Below, piece by piece: positions 1-7,937 of a stretch of 64,000 nt of DNA. The translations under genes were made by a program, and so were the position numbers. Numbering within the stretch: the first letter of the stretch is position 1; each line of letters opens with the position of its first letter. Under the pieces are notes generated by a model. It did no database searches. It saw only the letters and a program-made list of their open reading frames with translations, and was not told the origin of the DNA. The stretch is from WHSW01 sp033856255 (GTDB taxonomy: Bacteria; Actinomycetota; Thermoleophilia; Solirubrobacterales; 70-9), in contig JAWVFH010000028.1 of assembly GCA_033856255.1 (NCBI GenBank), forward strand, positions 124,001-188,000. The letters are read 5' to 3'.

Positions 1-1
1 G

Positions 2-244
2 CTCGACCGGGCGCTCGCCTACGGGGCGAGGTCGGCGTTCATCAGCCGCAACGAGGACGACACCCTGCACCTGCGCCAGGTGACCGTCTGGGAGAACCGC
101 AGCGACCACGAGTCGTGGTGGTTCTCGGACGAGGTCTCGGCCCTGCGCCAGGCGGCGCTCAAGTACTACCACAAGCCCGTTGACGCCCATTGGCATGCCC
201 GGGTCGCCGAGGCGGCGGTCCAGACCAACGGTCAACCTCAATAA
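2..244 (+). CDS. 3' end of a small protein, ABM-like (partial)
   Basis: The open frame enters from the left edge and ends at a TAA, giving the last 80 residues. The tail contains TVWENRSDHESWW and, about 20 residues later, KYYHKPVDAHWHARVAEA. This Trp/Tyr-rich pattern resembles small alpha/beta-barrel monooxygenase-like (ABM) or DUF proteins. The start and N-terminal half lie outside the window, so no catalytic assignment is possible. It converges on the LysR gene with a hairpin between the two. The real-gene call rests on codon bias and absence of stops; the fold is a guess. Confidence 0.6.
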   Translation, partial: LDRALAYGARSAFISRNEDDTLHLRQVTVWENRSDHESWWFSDEVSALRQAALKYYHKPVDAHWHARVAEAAVQTNGQPQ

Positions 245-249
245 ACGCC

Positions 250-278
250 CGCCACGTCCTCGGCTTCGCCTCGTGGCG
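250..278. terminator. Inverted repeat between convergent genes
   Basis: The arms CGCCACG and CGTGGCG (7 bp) flank a 15-base spacer between two convergent genes. There is no T-run on either side. A bidirectional terminator is plausible from position alone. Confidence 0.35.
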
Positions 279-287
279 TGCGGGGTC

Positions 288-1223
288 TTACGCCACTAAG
301 GCGAGCTCGCCGGTGCGCTTCTCGTAGGCCGCGCCGACCTCGACCAGGATCGCGATCATCTCCCCGGTCGCCGGTGAGCGCGCTCCCTCGGGGCGGCTGA
401 CGGCCCAGACGCGGCGCTCGGGCGCCGGCGGATCGGTCGGTCGCACGACGACGTCGGCGCGCAGGTTCGCGAGCGCGAGGTCGGGGAGCAGGGTGACCCC
501 GAGGCCGGCGGCGATGTAGCCCTGCATGACGTTGTAGTCATCGGACTCGAACCCGATCCTCGGCTCGAAGCCGGCGTTGCGGCAGGCGCTGAGGACCGCC
601 GCGCCGCAGGTGCTCGGGCGCGACCCGCATAGCCACTCGGTCTCGGAGAACTCCGCCAGCGGAACGACGGACTTCGAGGCCAGGGGATGGCTCTTGGGCA
701 GCGCCAGGTGCATCGACTCGCTCAGCACCAGGGTCTGGGCGAGGTCGCGCTCCTCGGGCTTCGGCACCGACGGGTAGTCGAAGGTCAGCGCCATGTCGAG
801 CTCGCCTGCGCGCAGGCGCGTCATCGAGTCCTCGGGCTCGGCGTCGGCGATGCTGAGCCGGACGGCCGGATGGCGGCGGTGGAAGATCGAGACCGCCTCG
901 GTGAGCAGGGTGGCGCTGGCGCTCGGGAAGCTGGCGAGGCGAAGCTCGCCGCCCTCGAGACCGGCGATCGCCGCCAGCTCGCGTTCGGCCTCCTCGAGGC
1001 GCGCGATCGCCGCCTCCGCGTGGCCGACCAGCACCTGGCCGGCGTCGGTCAGCTTCGGCCCCTCGCGGGTGCGGTCGAGCAGCTGCATCCCGACCTCGCG
1101 CTCGAGCGTCGCGATCTGCTGGCTGATCGCGGACTGAGACAGGAACAACGCGTCGCCGGCAGCCGAGAACGAGCCCTGGCTGGCGACCTCACGGAGGATG
1201 CGCAATCGCTTCACATCGAGCAT
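288..1223 (-). CDS. LysR-family transcriptional regulator
   Basis: A 311-residue protein of normal LysR length. An N-terminal winged HTH (about residues 3-62, with SFSAAGDALFLSQSAISQQI) is followed by an effector-binding domain (about 90-295) opening with GGELRLASFPSASATLL. It starts at an ATG and is divergent from a small gene beginning about 95 bases away. LysR proteins usually autoregulate and control the divergent neighbour in response to a small co-inducer. The target is unknown here because the divergent gene is itself uncharacterised. Family assignment is firm; ligand and regulon cannot be read from sequence. Confidence 0.93.
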   Translation of the reverse strand: MLDVKRLRILREVASQGSFSAAGDALFLSQSAISQQIATLEREVGMQLLDRTREGPKLTDAGQVLVGHAEAAIARLEEAERELAAIAGLEGGELRLASFPSASATLLTEAVSIFHRRHPAVRLSIADAEPEDSMTRLRAGELDMALTFDYPSVPKPEERDLAQTLVLSESMHLALPKSHPLASKSVVPLAEFSETEWLCGSRPSTCGAAVLSACRNAGFEPRIGFESDDYNVMQGYIAAGLGVTLLPDLALANLRADVVVRPTDPPAPERRVWAVSRPEGARSPATGEMIAILVEVGAAYEKRTGELALVA

Positions 1224-1245
1224 TAGCCTATCTTATTCGATCTGT

Positions 1246-1260
1246 CAACAAAGCATGTTG
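1246..1260. promoter_or_regulatory. Possible LysR box in divergent intergenic region
   Basis: CAAC-N7-GTTG dyad inside an AT-richer stretch between the LysR start and the divergent small gene. LysR operators often have a T-N11-A dyad core, and the short symmetric arms fit that loosely. On the minus strand a TTGACA-like hexamer overlaps this site. Position and symmetry are the only support. Confidence 0.3.
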
Positions 1261-1318
1261 CGCTAATGGAGCCCCTGGCCGATCCTGTTCCTACAGACCA
1301 CGAAGCGAGGTGATGCAG

Positions 1319-1687
1319 ATGACGAGCAACGAGACTCAGATCAATTCGGCCATGACGATCCGGCGCCTGGACGTCGGTGACTCCGATCGGGCGGCGCTGG
1401 CCAGGCTGGCCGGGCTCGATTCGCGCCAGGAGCTCGAGGGCCCGGTCCTCGGGGCGGAGGTCGAGGGCCGGCTGCTTGCCGCGATCTCGATCGAGTCCGG
1501 CGAGCTGATCGCCGATCCGTTCAGCCGCACCAGCGAGCTGCGAGCCCTGCTCAAGCTGCGCGCCTCCCAGCTGCAGGAGCGCCGCGTCGAGCGGCGCGGC
1601 TCGCGCGTGTTCGGTCGCCGCTCCCCGCGGCCGGCTCTCGGCGGCTCGCCCGCCGGCCACCTCGTCACGCTGCAGCGCGGGCTCTAG
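1319..1687 (+). CDS. Small conserved protein of unknown function
   Basis: About 122 residues. The N-terminal half (TIRRLDVGDSDRAALARLAG, then a Glu/Gly/Pro-rich loop and LLAAISIESGELIADPF) looks like the first strands of a GNAT-type fold, but the rest of that domain is missing. An Arg-rich tail follows. GTG (1310), ATG (1313) and ATG (1319) are all in frame. The last is chosen because a GAGG Shine-Dalgarno at 1307-1310 then sits 8 bases upstream. It is divergent from the LysR gene and so possibly controlled by it. I recall similar short proteins in high-GC actinobacteria but no established function. Confidence 0.75.
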   Translation: MTSNETQINSAMTIRRLDVGDSDRAALARLAGLDSRQELEGPVLGAEVEGRLLAAISIESGELIADPFSRTSELRALLKLRASQLQERRVERRGSRVFGRRSPRPALGGSPAGHLVTLQRGL

Positions 1688-1697
1688 CGCCGCGCAC

Positions 1698-1988
1698 TCA
1701 GTGCTGTTCGAGCGGGGCCATCGTCAGCCCAGCCTCGGACAGCTGCTGCCAGTAGAGCTCGGCCGGCTCGCGCGGCCCCGTCCAGACGATCGCCTGGCCG
1801 GAGTTGTGGATCCGGTCGGCGAGCCGGTGGCCCTGGTCGAGCGAGACGCCCGGGACCACGCGGGCGAGCGTGCCGGCGACGTGGTCGAACGTGTTGCGAT
1901 CGTCGTTGAGGACGATCACCTGCCAGTTGCCGCCCAGGCCGGAGCCCGGTCCGGCGCCGCGCGGGCGCTCGATCGTCTCAGTCGAGAT
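1698..1988 (-). CDS. clpS: ClpS adaptor protein (start codon unusual)
   Basis: The adaptor delivers N-degron substrates to ClpA/ClpC-ClpP in the cytoplasm. The core NWQVIVLNDDRNTFDHVAGTL is diagnostic: VIVLNDD binds the substrate N-terminus. About 96 residues, normal length. No ATG, GTG or TTG occurs in frame before the conserved region; the nearest conventional start would extend the protein back through the whole upstream gene. The expected N-terminus M-STETIERP is encoded as I-STETIERP, with ATC where ATG would be. A G7 tract lies just upstream and could serve as a weak ribosome site or hide an indel. Coordinates assume the ATC start. It lies 24 bases after a secreted-protein gene on the same strand. 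Confidence 0.82.
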   Translation of the reverse strand: MSTETIERPRGAGPGSGLGGNWQVIVLNDDRNTFDHVAGTLARVVPGVSLDQGHRLADRIHNSGQAIVWTGPREPAELYWQQLSEAGLTMAPLEQH

Positions 1989-2011
1989 CGGAACCGCCCC
2001 CCCGCGCCCGC

Positions 2012-2701
2012 CTAGGGATCTGGGACTGAAACCGCGATCCGCTTGAACGTGCCCACCACGCCCTTGTCCTTGTCGGCCTGGCTGCCGAGAGAGAAGCGGA
2101 CCTTGCGGCCGTCCACCTGGCCGGGGTTCGAGTCGCTGACCTTGACGATCTCCTGGCCGTTGATCTCGGCCGTGATCTGGGCGCCGGTCGCGATGATCTC
2201 GATCCGGTTCTTCTCGTTGATCTTCTTGATCGCGTCGCTGTGCCCGTGCTTGGGGAACTCGCCACCCTCGGGACCGCGCCGCAGCTCCCAGTGCTGGCGC
2301 TGGGGGAAGATCCGCAGCGAGTAGCCGGTGTTGCTGCCGCCGGCGCGGACCGTGGTCTCGATGAAGGCGCCCTTGCGCATCGACTTCGGCGTCTCCTTGA
2401 GGATCTTGCCGTCGATCGCCACCCCCTGGTTGGCGAGCTCGTCGTCGCCCTGCACGGGTGGCCGGAAGGAGCAGGTCGTCGGGCTCTTCTTCACCGAGGC
2501 GAGCATCACGGCGCTCTTCGCGCGGTACTTCTTGTCGCAGCGCTTGCCGCCCCCCGAACGCGTGATCTCCTTGAACTTCGCCTCCGTCGACATGTCGTTC
2601 GAGTAGACGACCACCTCGGCGAAGGCGGTCGCCGCTCCCGCGCCGATCACGGCGAGGACGATCGCGAGGGCTGTGCGGGGTCGCAGGAAGCTCATGGTCA
2701 T
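2012..2701 (-). CDS. Secreted protein, possible concanavalin-like sandwich
   Basis: About 229 residues with an N-terminal Sec signal: basic start, then ALAIVLAVIGAGAATAFA and a likely AxA cleavage. The mature part is strand-rich with GAFIETTVRAGGSNTGYSLR, NRIEIIATGAQITAEINGQE and a closing GVVGTFKRIAV. This layout is typical of DUF1080/LamG-like jelly-roll proteins that bind or cut polysaccharides. Two Cys pairs could form disulfides. No catalytic residue can be named. ATG codons at 2701 and 2695 are both possible and neither has a good Shine-Dalgarno. The gene is directly upstream of clpS. Confidence 0.8.
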   Translation of the reverse strand: MTMSFLRPRTALAIVLAVIGAGAATAFAEVVVYSNDMSTEAKFKEITRSGGGKRCDKKYRAKSAVMLASVKKSPTTCSFRPPVQGDDELANQGVAIDGKILKETPKSMRKGAFIETTVRAGGSNTGYSLRIFPQRQHWELRRGPEGGEFPKHGHSDAIKKINEKNRIEIIATGAQITAEINGQEIVKVSDSNPGQVDGRKVRFSLGSQADKDKGVVGTFKRIAVSVPDP

Positions 2702-2745
2702 CGGCAGCGTAGCCGCTGAACAACCCCTAACACACGACCGAGCCG

Positions 2746-3555
2746 CTAGCTGCGGGCGGTCTTTTGCAAGTAACGCTCGAGGCCGAGCCACTGCTGCTCG
2801 GGCGGGGTCGCCTGGATCATCGAGGCCGCGGTCTGGGGATCGGCCAGCTCGGCGACCTCGGCCGTGAACTCGCCCAGGAAGGCCTCCCTCCCCCGCTCCG
2901 CGAGCTCGACGCCGCGCCGCAGCGCCGCGCGCAGGCGGTCGAACTGCTCGGCGACCCCCTCGCAGAGGCCGAAGTGGGTCAGCCGCAGGCGCTGGGGCCC
3001 GAGGGCTTCGATCCGCTTGATCGAGTCCAGCCACGCCTCGACGTCGACGTCGGGCGGCGGCGTCGGCGCCAGGGTCAGCTCGCTGGGCGGGATCCGGACG
3101 CCCGCCATGTCGCCGACGTAGGCGTCGCCCGCGGCGAGGTCGAGCCAGCAGAGGTGATGGCCCGCGTGCCCGGGGACGTGCTCGACCCGGAAGCCCTCGA
3201 CCTCCTCCCCGCCGGAGAGGGCGACGATGCTGGCCTCGGGGACCGGCGCCACCTCGCCCCAGAGGCGGTCCATGTTCTCGGGGCCGTAGAGGCGCCCGGC
3301 GCTCTTCAGCAGCCGCGCCGGGTCGACCAGGTGCGGCGCCCCGACCTCGCTCACATACACGCGCAGCTCGGGGAAGCGCCGCACGAGCACCCCGGTCGCC
3401 CCGGCGTGGTCGAGGTGGATGTGGGTGAGCAGCAGCCCCCGCGGCTCGGCCTCGAGCCCGCCGATCCAGTTGTCCAGCGCCGACGCCGGGCCGGGATCGA
3501 CGATCAGGTCGCCGACCAGGTGAGCGGCGATCACCCGGTCGCGGCCCAGGTGCAT
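2746..3555 (-). CDS. MBL-fold metallohydrolase
   Basis: A 269-residue metallo-beta-lactamase-fold protein. The HxHxDH zinc motif is intact (H45-I-H47-L-D49-H50), followed by HVPGHAGHHLCW and YVGDMAGV, which supply the third His and bridging Asp. This is the general hydrolase/thioesterase/glyoxalase-II-like branch rather than an RNase or lactamase. The C-terminal third is helical (ALRRGVELAERGREAFLGEF), as in several actinobacterial MBL proteins with a helical cap. It is divergent from the mutase gene by 71 bases, so they may share a control region. The substrate is not predictable. Confidence 0.9.
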   Translation of the reverse strand: MHLGRDRVIAAHLVGDLIVDPGPASALDNWIGGLEAEPRGLLLTHIHLDHAGATGVLVRRFPELRVYVSEVGAPHLVDPARLLKSAGRLYGPENMDRLWGEVAPVPEASIVALSGGEEVEGFRVEHVPGHAGHHLCWLDLAAGDAYVGDMAGVRIPPSELTLAPTPPPDVDVEAWLDSIKRIEALGPQRLRLTHFGLCEGVAEQFDRLRAALRRGVELAERGREAFLGEFTAEVAELADPQTAASMIQATPPEQQWLGLERYLQKTARS

Positions 3556-3626
3556 GGTGTCGATCGCGCGAACGATCCGGGGAAGCTACCCGGCCGCAAC
3601 GCTGCGCTACCTGGGACAATTCGCAC

Positions 3627-5627
3627 ATGAGCGATCACCGCCTCGAGCAGCCCGACCGTCCGTGGGTGATCCGCACCTACGCCGGGCACTCAGACGCCCG
3701 GCGCTCGAACGAGCTCTACCGGCGCAACCTCGCCAAGGGCCAGACCGGTCACTCGGTCGCCTTCGACCTGCCGACCCAGACCGGCTACGACCCCGACCAC
3801 GTGCTCTCCCGCGGCGAGGTCGGCAAGGTCGGCGTCTCGATCGTCCACAAGGGCGACATGCACACCCTCTTCGACGGGATCCCGCTCGACGAGATGAACA
3901 CCTCGATGACGATCAACGCGACCGCGGCCTGGCTGCTCGGCCTCTACGTCACGGTCGCCGACGAGAACGGGGTCGATCGCCACGCGCTCAAGGGCACGAC
4001 CCAGAACGACATCATCAAGGAGTACCTCTCGCGCGGCACCTACGCCTTCCCGCCGAAGGAGTCGATGCGCCTGATCGCCGACACGGTCGCGTTCAGCGTC
4101 AACGAGATCCCGAGCTGGAACCCGACCAACGTCTGCAGCTACCACCTGCAGGAGGCCGGGGCGACGCCGGTTCAGGAGATCGCCTACGCGATGTCGACGG
4201 CGATCGCCGTGCTCGACGAGGTCAAGGCCCGGGGCCAGGTCGCCGAGGCGGACTTCCCGAAGGTGTTCGGGCGGATCTCTTTCTTCGTCAACGCCGGCGT
4301 CCGCTTCGTCGAGGAGCACGCGAAGCTGCGGGCGATGGGCGAGCTTTGGGAGGAGATCGGCCGCGAGCGCTACGCCGTCGAGGACGACAAGCTGCTGCGG
4401 ATGCGCTACGGCGTCCAGGTCAACAGCCTCGGCCTGACCGAGGCCCAGCCCGAGAACAACGTCCAGCGGATCGTGCTGGAGGCGCTCGCGGTGACGCTCG
4501 GCCGCAACGCCCGCGCCCGGGCGATCCAGCTCCCGGCCTGGAACGAGGCGCTGGGACTGCCGCGGCCCTGGGACCAGCAGTGGAGCCTGCGGATCCAGCA
4601 GGTGCTCGCCTTCGAGACCGACCTGCTCGAGTACCCCGACATCTTCGAGGGCTCGAAGGTGATGGACGGGCTCGTCGCCGAGCTCGTCGAAGGCGCCCGC
4701 GAGGAGATGGCCGTGGTCGCCGAGCAGGGTGGCGCGGTCCAGGCCGTCGGCTACATGAAAGCGCGCCTGGTCGAGTCCCATCGCGAGCGGATCGCGAAGA
4801 TCGAGCGCCAGGAGATCAAGGTCGTGGGCCAGAACTGCTTCACCGAGACCGAGGACTCGCCGCTGACGGCGGGCGCCGACGGCGGCATCCTCACCCCGGA
4901 CCCCGAGGTCGAGCGCGAGCGTCGCGAGGCACTCGAGCGCTGGAAGGCCGAGCGCGACCCCGAAGCGGTCGAGCGGGCGCTGGCCAACCTCGCCGCGGCC
5001 GCCGCCGACGAGTCGGCGAACATCATGCCGGCGACGATCGAGGCCGCGAAGGCCGGGGCGACCACCGGCGAGTGGACGGCCACCCTCCGCGACGTGTTCG
5101 GCGACTACCGCGCTCCGACCGGGGTCTCGGGCGCCGCCGCAGGCGGCAACGAGGAGCTGCTGGCGAAGATCCGGGCGCGGGTCGAAGAGCTCGCCGTGCG
5201 GATCGGCCACCGGCCGCGGATCCTGGTCGGCAAGCCGGGGCTCGACGGCCACTCCAACGGCGCCGAGCAGATCGCCGTGCGGGCCCGCGACGTCGGCATG
5301 GAGGTGATCTACCAGGGCATCCGCCTGACGCCGGAGCAGATCGCCGCCTCGGCTCGCGACGAGGACGTCGACGTGGTCGGCCTGTCGATCCTCTCCGGCT
5401 CGCACCTGGAGCTGATCCCCGAGACGGTCCGGCTGCTGGCCGAGTACGGCGTCGACGCGCCGGTCGTGATCGGCGGCATCATCCCCGTCGCCGACGCCGA
5501 GAAGCTGCGCGCGGCCGGGGTCGCCGCCGTCTACACGCCGAAGGACTTCGACGTCAACCGGATCATGGGCGAGATCGTCGACCTGGTCGGCGCGCGCAGC
5601 GAGGCCGCCGCGGCCTCACCCGCTTGA
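3627..5627 (+). CDS. ecm: MeaA-type acyl-CoA mutase, probable ethylmalonyl-CoA mutase
   Basis: Predicted adenosylcobalamin-dependent mutase converting ethylmalonyl-CoA to methylsuccinyl-CoA, a hallmark step of the ethylmalonyl-CoA pathway. 666 residues carry both domains: a TIM-barrel CoA-binding part beginning YAGHSDARRSNELYRRNLAK and including FDLPTQTGYDPDH, NTSMTINATAAW and GTTQNDIIKEYLSRGTY, and a C-terminal B12 domain with the DxHxxG motif (D540-G-H542-S-N-G545). A single-chain protein of this length with DLPTQTGYD matches MeaA/Ecm better than methylmalonyl-CoA mutase (two chains, DLATHRGYD) or isobutyryl-CoA mutase. The downstream GNAT gene overlaps its stop. Function is inferred from family; substrate preference cannot be proven here. 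Confidence 0.87.
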   Translation: MSDHRLEQPDRPWVIRTYAGHSDARRSNELYRRNLAKGQTGHSVAFDLPTQTGYDPDHVLSRGEVGKVGVSIVHKGDMHTLFDGIPLDEMNTSMTINATAAWLLGLYVTVADENGVDRHALKGTTQNDIIKEYLSRGTYAFPPKESMRLIADTVAFSVNEIPSWNPTNVCSYHLQEAGATPVQEIAYAMSTAIAVLDEVKARGQVAEADFPKVFGRISFFVNAGVRFVEEHAKLRAMGELWEEIGRERYAVEDDKLLRMRYGVQVNSLGLTEAQPENNVQRIVLEALAVTLGRNARARAIQLPAWNEALGLPRPWDQQWSLRIQQVLAFETDLLEYPDIFEGSKVMDGLVAELVEGAREEMAVVAEQGGAVQAVGYMKARLVESHRERIAKIERQEIKVVGQNCFTETEDSPLTAGADGGILTPDPEVERERREALERWKAERDPEAVERALANLAAAAADESANIMPATIEAAKAGATTGEWTATLRDVFGDYRAPTGVSGAAAGGNEELLAKIRARVEELAVRIGHRPRILVGKPGLDGHSNGAEQIAVRARDVGMEVIYQGIRLTPEQIAASARDEDVDVVGLSILSGSHLELIPETVRLLAEYGVDAPVVIGGIIPVADAEKLRAAGVAAVYTPKDFDVNRIMGEIVDLVGARSEAAAASPA

Positions 5628-6181
5628 CGCGTCCGATCGAGTTCCCGGTCGAGGGGCTGAGCGACGGGGTCATCCGGCTGCGGCTGATCTCCGACGCCGA
5701 CCTGCCCGCGATCGTCGCCGCGGTCCAGGACCCCGCGATCCCGAGGTTCACGACCGTGCCCTTCCCCTACGGCGATCAGCAGGCGCGGCTGTGGCAGCGA
5801 AGCGCCGCCACCGGGATGCGCGCCGGCACCGAGCTGGCGACGCTGATCGTCGATGCCGAGGACGGCACTCTGCTGGGCTCGGTCGGCGTCCACAACCTCG
5901 ACCCCCAGAGCGGGCGCTGCTCGGCCGGGTACTGGGTGGCGGCCGACGCCCGCGGACGCGGTGTGGCCCGGCGGGGCCTGACGCTGATCTGCCGGTTTGC
6001 CTTCGCCGAGCTCGGCGTGAAGCGGATCGAGCTCTGGATCGAGCCGGCGAACCCGGCCTCCCAGCAGGTTGCCGAGGCGGTCGGCTTTCACCGCGAGGGC
6101 CTGCTGCGCTCGTTCATGCACGTCGGCGGCGAGCGTCGCGACATGCTCATGTACTCGCTCTTGCCGCAGGACCTCGGCTGA
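5624..6181 (+). CDS. GNAT N-acetyltransferase, RimJ/RimL-like
   Basis: About 185 residues. It starts with RLRLISDADLPAIVAAVQDP and contains the acetyl-CoA loop ARGRGVARRGLTL, then ELGVKRIELWIEPANPASQQ and VGFHREGLLRSF, the standard RimJ/RimL layout for acetylating protein N-termini or small amines. The start is a TTG whose TG is shared with the mutase TGA (TTGA overlap), implying translational coupling. There is no better start downstream near the conserved region. The functional link to the mutase is unclear. Confidence 0.87.
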   Translation: MTRPIEFPVEGLSDGVIRLRLISDADLPAIVAAVQDPAIPRFTTVPFPYGDQQARLWQRSAATGMRAGTELATLIVDAEDGTLLGSVGVHNLDPQSGRCSAGYWVAADARGRGVARRGLTLICRFAFAELGVKRIELWIEPANPASQQVAEAVGFHREGLLRSFMHVGGERRDMLMYSLLPQDLG

Positions 6182-6218
6182 GCTCCGGAGCAGCGTGGCG
6201 GCGCTACCCTCAACGGTG

Positions 6219-6785
6219 ATGAGCGAGCTGAACGGCGACCGGACCGCCTGGCTGCGCTGTTACCGCTGCTGGTCGACCCGCCTCGAGGCGCAGGTCCACT
6301 ACGACGCGATCATCCGCGTCGACCCCGATTCGGGTGAAACCGCCGAGCGGGTCGAGGAGGTCCAGGAGGCCGTCGTCCAGTGCCTCGACTGCATGCACGA
6401 CCAGCCGCACCTGTCGATCGAGGAGGGACGCGTCGTGCCGATCTCCGAGCGCTGGGAGCGGATGGTCGCCGGCACTCCCTGGGTCGCGTCGTGCACCGTC
6501 ACCGTGGACCAGGACGCGGTCGAGACCTGCTCCGGCCCCGAGGCCGCCGACAGCCTCACCTACGCCGCCTTCGGCGATCCCGGCACCCGCGAGTTCTTCA
6601 CCCACGTCCGCTTCCACAAGCACGACGAGGAGCGGATCATCGTCCACCTGCTGGTCGAGCTCTACGCGCGCTCCGCCGAGGAGGCGACCGAGGTCCTCGA
6701 GGACGCCTCGCGCGGGGTGCTCGAGCTGACCTCGCTGGCGGAGGAGTCCCGCCCGCCGGCGCACGCGGCCGACGAAGCGCACTAG
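6219..6785 (+). CDS. Uncharacterised protein with CxxC pairs
   Basis: 188 residues of unknown function. Two Cys pairs near the N-terminus (CYRCW, then about 35 residues later QCLDCMHD) suggest a small zinc-ribbon-like knuckle. The middle holds a further Cys and a His-rich FFTHVRFHKHDEERIIVHLLVEL strand-helix region. The C-terminus is acidic. ATG is chosen over a GTG three bases upstream. No membrane segment or signal. It follows the mutase-GNAT pair by 37 bases and converges on a HAD gene with a single base between them. I do not recognise the family. Confidence 0.78.
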   Translation: MSELNGDRTAWLRCYRCWSTRLEAQVHYDAIIRVDPDSGETAERVEEVQEAVVQCLDCMHDQPHLSIEEGRVVPISERWERMVAGTPWVASCTVTVDQDAVETCSGPEAADSLTYAAFGDPGTREFFTHVRFHKHDEERIIVHLLVELYARSAEEATEVLEDASRGVLELTSLAEESRPPAHAADEAH

Positions 6786-6786
6786 C

Positions 6787-7437
6787 TCAACCGAGCCCGA
6801 GGTGCTCGCGCAGAGCGGGCTCGATCAGCGAGGCAACCACGTCGTGAGCGTGGTCGAGCTCCACGCCGGCCAGCGACGGCACGCCGATCACGGTCAGGCC
6901 GGCAGCGACCCCCGCCGCTACCCCGGTGGGCGAGTCCTCGAGCACGATCACACGGGCATCGGCAACGATCCCGAGCTCCCGGCAGGCGGCCAGATAGGCG
7001 TCGGGCGCCGGCTTCGGCGCCGCCACGTCGTGGCCGCTGACCACGACATCGAACTGATTCACCAGCCCGACCAGCTCCAGCGCCCGCGCGATGAAGCGCC
7101 CGGGCGAGTTCGAAACCAGGCCGATCGGGACCTCGAGCGCGCGTAACTCGGCGACCAGCTCGAGCGCGCCGGGCATCGGCTCGACACCACGCTCGAGCTC
7201 CTCGAGGACGAGTTCGTCGAGCTCGGCCACCAGCTCCACCTCTCGCCCGGGCAGATCGAGCTGGCGGGCCAACAGGCGACCCGCGACCAGCGCCGAGGTG
7301 CCGACCAGCTCCTGCTTGTGGGCGAGCGTGAACTCGCGTCCGCGGCGCGCGAACAGGTCCTCCTCGGCCCGCGTCCACACCGACTCGGTGTCGAGCAGCA
7401 ACCCGTCGTTGTCGAAGATCACCGCCGCGGGGCGCAT
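6787..7437 (-). CDS. HAD-superfamily hydrolase, phosphoglucomutase-like
   Basis: 216 residues. The nucleophile motif FDNDGLLLDTE places Asp9 and Asp11 as catalytic acids. The helical cap follows, then motif II LVSNSP, motif III Lys in AAPKPAPDAYLAA, and motif IV VLEDSPTGVAAG. This is the subfamily I cap-type HAD family of sugar phosphatases and beta-phosphoglucomutases. With Asn between the two Asp residues it is most likely a small phosphatase; the substrate is unknown. It lies 4 bases downstream of the SRPBCC gene in the same direction. Confidence 0.92.
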   Translation of the reverse strand: MRPAAVIFDNDGLLLDTESVWTRAEEDLFARRGREFTLAHKQELVGTSALVAGRLLARQLDLPGREVELVAELDELVLEELERGVEPMPGALELVAELRALEVPIGLVSNSPGRFIARALELVGLVNQFDVVVSGHDVAAPKPAPDAYLAACRELGIVADARVIVLEDSPTGVAAGVAAGLTVIGVPSLAGVELDHAHDVVASLIEPALREHLGLG

Positions 7438-7441
7438 TCGC

Positions 7442-7912
7442 TCAGCCGTGGGACCGCGCGAGCCGCCGGTGGCGGTGGCGGAAGAGGAAGCCGACCACGG
7501 CCGCGCTCAGCCGCGCCGCACCCGGGATCCAGGCGATCCCCCGCTTGAGCTCGAAGCCGAGGCGATCGGTGACGCGACAGCGCTGCGGGCCCTCTGGCTC
7601 GACCGTGCGCTCGTGCTGCCAGACGGAGAAGCTGAGCGTGCGCGAGCGCTCGAGGAAGCGCCGCCCGGGCTCGAGCTCGGCCAGGGCGAGGTCGTCGTAG
7701 TCGACCGGGAGCACTCCGCCGAGCAGGATCCAGCTGCGCCCCAGCGGCACGCCGACCTCGACCGTGTCCACGGTCTTGCCCTTCAGGCTCGCCGGCATCG
7801 TCATCCGCAGGATCGGAGCGAGCTCGTCGTTGATCCCCTCCTCGGTGACCGCCCGCTCCCAGACGACGCTCGCCGGGCGGTCGATTACGGACGTCTGCTC
7901 GACATGGCGCAC
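7442..7912 (-). CDS. SRPBCC (START-fold) protein
   Basis: About 156 residues with the helix-grip pattern: VIDRPASVVWERAVTEEGIN at the N-terminus, PVDYDDLALAELEPGRRFLE in the middle, and a basic C-terminal helix. Such proteins bind hydrophobic ligands or act as polyketide-cyclase-like enzymes. The GTG at 7912 is preferred because starting at the upstream ATG (7939) would overlap the divergent start codon, though that ATG cannot be excluded. Likely co-transcribed with the HAD gene. No catalytic residues can be named. Confidence 0.8.
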   Translation of the reverse strand: MRHVEQTSVIDRPASVVWERAVTEEGINDELAPILRMTMPASLKGKTVDTVEVGVPLGRSWILLGGVLPVDYDDLALAELEPGRRFLERSRTLSFSVWQHERTVEPEGPQRCRVTDRLGFELKRGIAWIPGAARLSAAVVGFLFRHRHRRLARSHG

Positions 7913-7937
7913 GGGAGGATTCGTATATGAATCCCGC

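Noticed and set aside
3690..5405. Long open frame on the minus strand opposite the mutase gene (571 codons).
   Set aside because: Composition mirrors the sense gene (Arg/Asp/Leu-rich, no domain), a typical GC-rich antisense shadow.
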